From an uncultured Thermomicrobiales bacterium (GTDB taxonomy: Bacteria > Chloroflexota > Chloroflexia > Thermomicrobiales > UBA6265), in assembly GCA_902806365.1 (NCBI GenBank), contig CADCWJ010000452.1, positions 1-11,697 of the forward strand: DNA of 11,697 nucleotides, given 5' to 3'. Shown piece after piece: positions 5,793-11,697 of this stretch. The stretch's first letter is position 1. Each line of letters starts with the position of its first letter. The translations under genes and the position numbers were made by a program. The notes beneath the pieces are model-generated. The model searched no databases and was not told the DNA's origin. It saw only the letters and a program-made list of their open reading frames with translations.

Positions 5793-7898
5793 ATGCCCGC
5801 ACCTGACACGTCGGCAAAGCGTCCACTCACCGCCGATGATCTCTTTCGGATCACCCTCGTGAGCGATCCCCAGGCGACCAGGGACGGAACGGCGATCGCC
5901 TGGGTGGAGACGACGCTCGACAAGGATTCCGACTCCTATCGCTCGGCAATCTGGATCGCCCGGCCCGATGGTTCTGATGCGCGGCAGCTCACGGCGGGGT
6001 CGCATCGCGATTCCTCGCCGCGCTGGTCACCCGATGGCAAGACCATTGCCTTTCTTTCCAATCGACCCGCCGTAATGCCGGCCGCTCAGTCCACGGAGGA
6101 CGGGCATGACACAGCCGACCATGACGCGGAGCCCGATGCCCCGAAGCACGCTGACCGGCCCGGTGATGCCAAGCCCCAGACCCAGCTCTGGACGATTCGG
6201 ATCGACGGTGGCGAGGCCGACCAGCTCACAAACCACCCCCACGGCGTCGCCGCTCCTGCCTGGGCTCCCGGCGGCGACGCCCTGGCGTTCACGGCCATGG
6301 ACGACGTGGATGAAGGCGACGGGTTCGACGCCCCCGTCACGAGCGGAGGCGTGGCAGATGAGCGAATCGTGCGCGATATTCATTTCCGTGCGGATGGTCA
6401 GGGGTTTATCGAGCGCTTCACTCACATCTGGCAGGTGGAGATCGCGAACAAGACCGCGCGACGGCTTACCAATGGCGACGTCCATGACAGCGCGCCGGAG
6501 TGGTCACCGGATGGTGCCAGCATCGCTTTCGTCGGTAACCGCTCGGCCAGGCGTCGGAAGGATTGGACCTGCAGCGCGATCTATCTGCTGACGATCGACG
6601 ATGGTTCGATCACGGCGCTGACTCCCGAAGACGCGTATTTCAGTGAGCCGCGATGGTCTCCGTCCGGAGATCGTATCGCCTTTCTGGGGCACCTCGACGC
6701 AAGTCAGGGAGGGTCGAAGAACGCAAACCTGTGGACGGTCCAATCCGACGGCTCGGAGCTGATCAACCACACCGGGGAGTGGGACATCTCCATCGGCGAC
6801 TTCGGCATGAGCGATGTCCATGCCGCCAGCTCCGGCAGCCTTCATTGGCTGGATGATTCCACAATGTTGGCGCTTGTCTCGGCGCGCGGAGCCACGCAGG
6901 TCTTCCGCATGGCCCTCGACGGCGAGCCCGGCAACCATCACCAGCTCACCCACGGCAACCACCGCGTCAGTGGATTCGCCGTCGTTTCCGATGGGCTGAC
7001 ACTTGTTCGCGGTGCGGTAGACGCGCCTTTCGAGCTGCACGCGTGTGAGCTCGATGGATCCGGCGTGATCCAGATCTCGCATGCCAATGACGACTTCCTT
7101 CGGGAGGTCGCGCTCTCACCGGCAATCGAGCTCGATGTGACGAGCGCTGATGGCCAGGCTGTTCAAGCGTGGCTCCTGCCCCCATTTGGCTTTTCGCGGG
7201 ACACACCGGCACAACACCCGCTGATTCTCCAGATCCACGGTGGCCCGCATGCCATGTATGGCCACGCGATGTTCCACGAAATGCAATTGATGGCGGCCAG
7301 GGGATATGCCGTCCTCTTTTGCAACCCGCGCGGCTCGGCCGGATACGGGGAGCACTTCACCACCTGCACCCGCGGCCGCTGGGGCGAGTCGGACATGCCC
7401 GACGTGATCGCGGCAGTCGAGACCGCGACTGGCCTTGGGTGGATCGACCGGGACAGGCTGGGGATCACCGGAGGCTCCTACGGCGGGTATCTCACGAACT
7501 GGATCATTGGCCACGACCAGCGGTTCAAGTCGGCGGTGACCCAGCGTTGTGTTTCGAACTTTCACTCCTTCTTCGGAACGAGCGACATCGGCAGCACGTT
7601 CGGCAGGCTCGAGTTCGACGGCGTGCCATGGCACGACGCGGCCAAGCTCCTCCATTATTCCCCGATCAGCCATGTAGCGGACATGAAGACGCCGCTGCTC
7701 ATCATCCACAATGAGCTCGACTTCCGGTGCCCGATCGAGCAGGCCGAGCAAATGTTCACCGCGCTGAAGTACCTGGAGCGAGATGTCGGATTCGTCCGGA
7801 TACCGGGCGAGAGTCACGATCTCTCGCGGTCGGGCACCCCCAGCCGGCGCCTTGCTCGCCTTCATCACCTCATCGGCTGGTTCGACGCGCGCATCTGA
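5793..7898 (+). CDS. S9 family (S9C, acylaminoacyl-peptidase-type) serine peptidase
   Basis: A 701-residue protein with the two-part prolyl oligopeptidase layout. The N-terminal half is a beta-propeller with repeated TolB/PD40-type blades: PRWSPDGKTIAFLSNR at 76-91, PEWSPDGASIAFVGNR at 235-250 and PRWSPSGDRIAFLGHL at 286-301. The C-terminal alpha/beta-hydrolase domain carries the catalytic triad: Ser562 in GGSYGG, Asp643 in NELDFRCP and His675 in GESHDLSR. Family members release acylated residues or short peptides from oligopeptide N-termini, usually in the cytoplasm, and no signal peptide is seen here. An Asp/His/Pro-rich stretch at 99-131 looks like a long loop inserted in the propeller. 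The ATG at 5793 has AGGA eight bases upstream. An in-frame GTG at 5739 would add 18 residues that look uncoded, so ATG is preferred. An inverted repeat lies in the leader. It is probably a housekeeping or peptide-recycling enzyme unrelated to the divergent envelope cluster. Confidence 0.95.
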   Translation: MPAPDTSAKRPLTADDLFRITLVSDPQATRDGTAIAWVETTLDKDSDSYRSAIWIARPDGSDARQLTAGSHRDSSPRWSPDGKTIAFLSNRPAVMPAAQSTEDGHDTADHDAEPDAPKHADRPGDAKPQTQLWTIRIDGGEADQLTNHPHGVAAPAWAPGGDALAFTAMDDVDEGDGFDAPVTSGGVADERIVRDIHFRADGQGFIERFTHIWQVEIANKTARRLTNGDVHDSAPEWSPDGASIAFVGNRSARRRKDWTCSAIYLLTIDDGSITALTPEDAYFSEPRWSPSGDRIAFLGHLDASQGGSKNANLWTVQSDGSELINHTGEWDISIGDFGMSDVHAASSGSLHWLDDSTMLALVSARGATQVFRMALDGEPGNHHQLTHGNHRVSGFAVVSDGLTLVRGAVDAPFELHACELDGSGVIQISHANDDFLREVALSPAIELDVTSADGQAVQAWLLPPFGFSRDTPAQHPLILQIHGGPHAMYGHAMFHEMQLMAARGYAVLFCNPRGSAGYGEHFTTCTRGRWGESDMPDVIAAVETATGLGWIDRDRLGITGGSYGGYLTNWIIGHDQRFKSAVTQRCVSNFHSFFGTSDIGSTFGRLEFDGVPWHDAAKLLHYSPISHVADMKTPLLIIHNELDFRCPIEQAEQMFTALKYLERDVGFVRIPGESHDLSRSGTPSRRLARLHHLIGWFDARI

Positions 7899-8042
7899 CG
7901 ACCATCCGCGCCAGGCTGGAAGAGTGACCGGCGATTTTGAATGGCGTTTCGCGCCATCCCACCGTTGGCTTCTCCGGGCCACACCATGTCACGACCACTA
8001 TTGCCGTACGCACGCCCTATCCCCCAGGAAGCGCTCCAACCC

Positions 8043-10022
8043 ATGCCCACCAACGTTTCCCTCAGGAGCCTGGCCGATCAGCTCGCGATGCAACTCACGT
8101 CAGCGTACGATCCGACGCGCCAGGTCGTGGTTCACGGCGGTCAGCCGTTGGTCGAAGCTTTCAGCCGGTTCGGTGATCGAACGGCACGCGCCGGGATTTC
8201 CCTGGAGGACGCGATGGCCGCCGGTGTTGATATCCTCCAGGGGCTCTTCGCCAAACATGGCGGCTCCGGCAACGAACCGGCTACCACCATGGCCGCCGGT
8301 GTCGCCCTGGCTTCGACCGCGCGGGCCCATGTGACCGCGAACGGCGCGTCGGCGCCCTCGCGGAAGGCGGTGATCGACCCCTTCCCCACCCAGGTCGCGC
8401 GCCTCGCCGCCCTCCATCGGGTCAATCGCGCCGCTACCGCCAATCTCAAGCTTTCCGAGATGCTCGAAACCGTCGTCGCGGTCGTCGCCGAAACCACCGC
8501 CAGCGACGCCTGCTCGGTTTTTCTTTATGACGATACGACGGGACTGCTCGTCCTGCGGGCCGCGGTCGGGTTGAACCCCGCCTCGATCAATGCGGTCACG
8601 ATCCGCGTCGGCAGCGGCATCACGGGGCGGTCCGCGCTGGAGGGTCACCTGATCTCTGCCCCGGATGCCCACGCGCACGAGGATTTCCTTGCTCATCCCG
8701 GCATTGGCGACGAGATCTACACCTCGCAGGCGTCGGTTCCCATCCTGCTCCAGGGGCAGAACCGGTTGGTCGGCGTCCTCAACATTCACTCGATCGCGCA
8801 CAACGAGTACGACCAGGACGAGCTCGAGTTCCTTCAGACGGTCGCCGGGGAGCTTGCGATCAGCATCGAGAACGCCCGCCAGTACAGCACCACGGACGAG
8901 CGGTTGCGGCGCAAAATATCCGAATTGGGCACCCTCCAGCGCGTATCGAGAATGCTCGCCTCCACGCTCGACCTGGCCGCGGTGCTGCGCCTCATCAGCG
9001 AGCAGGCGATCGACCTCGTCCACGCCGAGGCCGCCGCCATCTTTCGGCTCCAGCATCACGCCTGGGAATCGGTGGAGGATGCACGTCCGATCATCGAGCA
9101 CCGTGTCGGTCCCATGCGCGACATCATCGACCCCAAGGATCGCGACGCGATCGTGATGGATGTGATCCGGTCCGGATCCGCCCGTGGTGGCGCCCTCGCC
9201 TACACCGATGGCGTCAGCGAGTTGTTCTGCCTCCCGTTGCGCACCGCACGAGACTCCGTTGGGGCGCTTTGCCTTCGTCTCCGTCCCGATGTCCAGCTCA
9301 CCGACGACTCACTGGCACTATTGCAAGCGTTCTCCGATTCCGCCGCGATGGCGATCGAGAATGCCCAGCTCTATCAGGACGCGATGCACAGCGTGCAAAC
9401 CCAGTCCGCCCTCGTCCAGGAGATGCACCATCGCGTTCGTAACAACCTGCAAACCGTCGCCGCGCTGCTTTCGCTTCAGCTTCGGACCAACGAGGACGCG
9501 CCGTGGGCGACCGAGATCCGCGAGGCGATCAGCCGCATCCAGTCGATCGCCGGGGTCCACGATCTCCTGAGCGACAAGGAGCGGCTCGGCGGGGCCACGG
9601 TCGATGTCATCGCCAGGCTCGTCGCCGAAGATGCTCACAGCACCTTGATCCCGCCGGGTCTCACGGTCAGATTCGACATCGAGCCGAGCGAGCTCATGGT
9701 TCCAACGAGGCAGGCGACGATGCTGTCGCTGCTGATCAACGAGCTCACCGCCAACGCGATCAGCCATGGCTTCCAGAGCCGGTCGGAGGGATATGTCCGG
9801 ATTCGCGCCTGGGCGGATCAGGGCTTCGCAAACGTGGAGGTCTTCAACGACGGCCATGGCGTGCCGGCCGGATTCGACCCGGCGCAAAGCGAGGGGCTGG
9901 GCATGCGGATTACCCAGCGACTGGTCACCTCGGACCTCCGGGGCACGTTCTCGATATCATCGAATTGCGACGGCACCACGGCGCTGATCAGGTTCCCGAT
10001 CGCGGTCGCCGACGAGGCATGA
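8043..10022 (+). CDS. Soluble sensor histidine kinase, two GAF domains plus HisKA_2/HATPase
   Basis: A 659-residue protein with no membrane segment, so likely cytoplasmic. Order: an N-terminal helical region (1 to about 110) of unrecognised family, GAF1 (about 137-277, from LSEMLETVVAVVAE to ENARQY), GAF2 (about 309-440, LDLAAVLRLISEQA to AIENAQLY), then a HisKA_2 phosphoacceptor region with MHHRVRNNLQ (His463). The HATPase domain has an N box (INELTANAISHGF, Asn566 and Asn571), a G1 box DGHG (from Asp603) and a G2 box GLGMR (618-622). GAF domains usually bind small ligands, light-sensing chromophores or redox groups; no diagnostic cysteine or chromophore site was identified. No response regulator lies next to it, so its partner is probably elsewhere. 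In-frame ATGs at 7941 and 7986 would add 34 or 19 residues. ATG 8043 is preferred because it has AGGAAG 11 bases upstream and begins the ordered helical region. The stop is 16 bases from the end of the converging glcF. Confidence 0.92.
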   Translation: MPTNVSLRSLADQLAMQLTSAYDPTRQVVVHGGQPLVEAFSRFGDRTARAGISLEDAMAAGVDILQGLFAKHGGSGNEPATTMAAGVALASTARAHVTANGASAPSRKAVIDPFPTQVARLAALHRVNRAATANLKLSEMLETVVAVVAETTASDACSVFLYDDTTGLLVLRAAVGLNPASINAVTIRVGSGITGRSALEGHLISAPDAHAHEDFLAHPGIGDEIYTSQASVPILLQGQNRLVGVLNIHSIAHNEYDQDELEFLQTVAGELAISIENARQYSTTDERLRRKISELGTLQRVSRMLASTLDLAAVLRLISEQAIDLVHAEAAAIFRLQHHAWESVEDARPIIEHRVGPMRDIIDPKDRDAIVMDVIRSGSARGGALAYTDGVSELFCLPLRTARDSVGALCLRLRPDVQLTDDSLALLQAFSDSAAMAIENAQLYQDAMHSVQTQSALVQEMHHRVRNNLQTVAALLSLQLRTNEDAPWATEIREAISRIQSIAGVHDLLSDKERLGGATVDVIARLVAEDAHSTLIPPGLTVRFDIEPSELMVPTRQATMLSLLINELTANAISHGFQSRSEGYVRIRAWADQGFANVEVFNDGHGVPAGFDPAQSEGLGMRITQRLVTSDLRGTFSISSNCDGTTALIRFPIAVADEA

Positions 10023-10038
10023 CGATGTTGCCCGGGTC

Positions 10039-11373
10039 TTACCCCGGAAGATTCGCCATCCTGGGCTCGCCTCCGTATGCCTCATCGAGGATTTCCACGA
10101 TGTGACGTACCGGCATATCAGTCCCATTTCGGCGCAGGGAGGTTCTTAGCTGCATCGCGCATCCCGGGTTCGCAGTCACCACTGTTCCCGCGGACGTCGC
10201 GGCAATGTTCGCCGCCTTCCGGTCTCCCAGCTCGTCGGCCATCGTTTTCCGGATGATGTTGTAGATCCCCGCGCTTCCACAGCAGAGCGATGATTCCTTC
10301 ATCTCATCGAGCGTCAGTCCCGGCACCAGCGAAAGGAGTTTTCTCGGCTCGGAGGTGATCCGCTGGGCATGGGCGAGATGGCATGGCTCCTGATAGGTCA
10401 CCGTCCCGGCTACCGGATGCGTGGGTGGTACAAGGTCGCGGCTCCCCAGATATTCGGTCACGTCACGCACGCGCTCGCTGAACGCCAGCGCCCGTTCGGC
10501 ATACTTCGGATCATCCTTCAGCAGGAACCCGTATTCCTTCAGTGCCGCGCCGCAGCCCGCCGCCGTGACGATGACCGGTGCATCGCCCCGCTCGAATGCG
10601 TCGATGTTGATGCGGGCCAGCCGGCGCGCTTCGTCCATCATCCCGGCGTGCACGTGCAGTGCTCCACAACATTGCTGGGCGACCGGCACATCGACCGATA
10701 CACCGTTGTGCGCCATCACTCGCCCGGCCGCCCGGTTGACGTGCGGGAAGACCGTGCTCATCACACAGCCGTTGAACAGGTGGGCCGTATCGGTCGCTTC
10801 TTCCGCGGTCCACTTCTCCGCTCCGGACACGAGCGGCGGCTCGACGATCGGTGGCAACATGGCTTCGAGCGTCTCCATCCGGACCAGGCGCAGAAGGCCC
10901 GTTCGCCTCAAGAGCGCGCTCAATCCAGTGCGCTGGTACAGGCGGAGAGCGTTGACCATCAGCCGCATTCGGCGGATATCCGCGAACGGCAGTTCCATCC
11001 CAACCTTGCGTGCCGCCCGCTGCCAGGCCGGACGTGGCCGGTGCTCCTCCAGTTGGGCGCGCGCGGCTTCGACCAGTGGACCGTAATGGACGCCCGAAGG
11101 GCACACCGCCTCACACGCACGGCAGTTCAGGCATTGGTACATCTGCTCGTCGAACTCAGGGTCGAGGAGATCGAGCCGCTCGTCAGCGACCGCCTTCATC
11201 ATCCACAGGCGGCCCCTCGGGGAGGACGCTTCATTGCCCGTCAATCGATAGGTGGGGCAGCTCGGAAGGCACATCCCGCAATGGACGCAAGCGCGGAGCA
11301 GGTCATCATCGGGAACGTCCGGGCCGCTGTATCCGAGCGGACGGCTCACCATTTCCTTGATCGAGACCACCAT
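10039..11373 (-). CDS. glcF: Glycolate oxidase iron-sulfur subunit GlcF
   Basis: A 444-residue protein with two [4Fe-4S] ferredoxin motifs near the N-terminus: CVHCGMCLPSCP (Cys29, 32, 35, 39) and CLNCRACEAVCP (Cys81, 84, 87, 91). Two CCG (heterodisulfide-reductase-type) domains follow, marked by NGCVMS...QQCCGALHVHAG and by EPCHLAH...SLCCGSAG. This arrangement is that of GlcF, which takes electrons from the flavin subunits GlcD/GlcE of glycolate oxidase and passes them towards the quinone pool as glycolate becomes glyoxylate. The gene lies 49 bases downstream of a glcE-like gene, fitting a glcDEF-type operon on the minus strand. The ATG at 11373 has AGGAAG 10 bases upstream. An in-frame GTG at 11394 would add seven residues. 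Relatives acting on D-lactate share this design, so the substrate is inferred from the GlcE-like neighbour. Confidence 0.92.
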   Translation of the reverse strand: MVVSIKEMVSRPLGYSGPDVPDDDLLRACVHCGMCLPSCPTYRLTGNEASSPRGRLWMMKAVADERLDLLDPEFDEQMYQCLNCRACEAVCPSGVHYGPLVEAARAQLEEHRPRPAWQRAARKVGMELPFADIRRMRLMVNALRLYQRTGLSALLRRTGLLRLVRMETLEAMLPPIVEPPLVSGAEKWTAEEATDTAHLFNGCVMSTVFPHVNRAAGRVMAHNGVSVDVPVAQQCCGALHVHAGMMDEARRLARINIDAFERGDAPVIVTAAGCGAALKEYGFLLKDDPKYAERALAFSERVRDVTEYLGSRDLVPPTHPVAGTVTYQEPCHLAHAQRITSEPRKLLSLVPGLTLDEMKESSLCCGSAGIYNIIRKTMADELGDRKAANIAATSAGTVVTANPGCAMQLRTSLRRNGTDMPVRHIVEILDEAYGGEPRMANLPG

Positions 11374-11422
11374 TTTCCTGGATCTTCCTGTCACAAGCAG
11401 CGAATGGATTGGAAGCCGCGGA

Positions 11423-11697
11423 TCAGACGAAAAGTCGTCCCGGGTTCAGGATACCGTGCGGATCGAACTGGCTCTTGATCGAACGCATCAGCGGGTCAGG
11501 TCCAATTCCCAGCCCCCACATATCGGCGCCGCGCTTCCAGTCCCTTGGCGCGGCCTCGATATACCCGAGCGTCGCCGATGGAAGTGCCGCCGAGTCCCAC
11601 CAGGCGCGCAGTTCCGTGGCGGCGACCACGGATGACTCCAGCCGGAACCGGATCGAGCCAGTACCCGGCGACGCGATCAGCGCAAACTGGCCGTCGC
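11423..11697 (-). CDS. glcE: GlcE-like FAD-binding subunit of glycolate oxidase, C-terminal part only
   Basis: Only the last 90 codons are visible, with the 5' part beyond the right edge. The frame is open to the edge. The C-terminus ends in MRSIKSQFDPHGILNPGRLFV-like sequence: the DPHGILNPGR motif, typical of the C-terminal end of GlcD/GlcE and other FAD_binding_4 oxidoreductases, sits at about 11429-11458. The preceding ADMWGLGIGPDPLMRSIK segment resembles GlcE, where W-G and a PxxLMxxIK-like run precede this motif, better than GlcD. The stop lies 49 bases upstream of the glcF ATG (28 bases from the alternative GTG), so the two are probably one transcript. GlcE with GlcD forms the flavin part of glycolate oxidase. 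The FAD-binding domain itself is not in view, so glcE rather than glcD rests on the short C-terminus and gene order. Confidence 0.75.
   Translation of the reverse strand, partial: DGQFALIASPGTGSIRFRLESSVVAATELRAWWDSAALPSATLGYIEAAPRDWKRGADMWGLGIGPDPLMRSIKSQFDPHGILNPGRLFV

Noticed and set aside
7899..8042. Short gap between the peptidase and kinase, including in-frame ATGs at 7941 and 7986
   Set aside because: No strong ribosome site precedes either ATG and the added residues look uncoded. No promoter, hairpin or small gene could be supported here.
10023..10055. Possible bidirectional terminator between the kinase and glcF
   Set aside because: GGGT (10034-10037) and ACCC (10041-10044) around a three-base loop, extended by two G-C pairs beyond a C-C mismatch, form only a short stem. 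No T-run is present on either side, and the structure overlaps the glcF stop. Too weak to call.

Overview
The window is high-GC bacterial DNA, densely coded on both strands, with no recognisable mobile element, CRISPR array, rRNA or tRNA gene. The gene styles point to a member of Chloroflexota, perhaps Thermomicrobia-like: an S9C peptidase, a soluble double-GAF HisKA_2 kinase, and Wzy_C-type membrane proteins beside an anchored glycosidase-like protein. This is an impression from protein style and not a phylogenetic result.

Left half, minus strand, read from right to left (5361 to 1): four closely spaced genes that look like one envelope-polysaccharide operon. They encode a glycosidase-like protein with a membrane helix at each end, two tandem O-antigen ligase/polymerase-family membrane proteins whose genes overlap, and a YbhN/UPF0104 (lysylphosphatidylglycerol synthase membrane domain) protein that runs off the left edge. 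Together they suggest assembly, transfer or trimming of a lipid-linked surface glycan. The substrate cannot be read from the sequence. The glycosidase-like protein has serine where the clan GH-A nucleophile glutamate is expected.

Middle: a 431-base divergent intergenic region (5362-5792) holds two inverted repeats. One is a perfect 8-bp stem in the leader of the peptidase gene.

Right half: on the plus strand, an S9C acylaminoacyl-peptidase-type serine peptidase (5793-7898) is followed by a soluble histidine kinase with two GAF domains (8043-10022) and no response regulator beside it. Converging on these from the right, on the minus strand, are glcF (complete) and the 3' end of a glcE-like gene. 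These are subunits of glycolate oxidase, which oxidises glycolate to glyoxylate and passes electrons to the respiratory chain.

Most of the window is ordinary core metabolism and envelope biology. No clearly new defence or mobile system is visible. The best leads are the apparently nucleophile-less glycosidase-like protein within its four-gene membrane cluster, and the structured leader of the peptidase gene.
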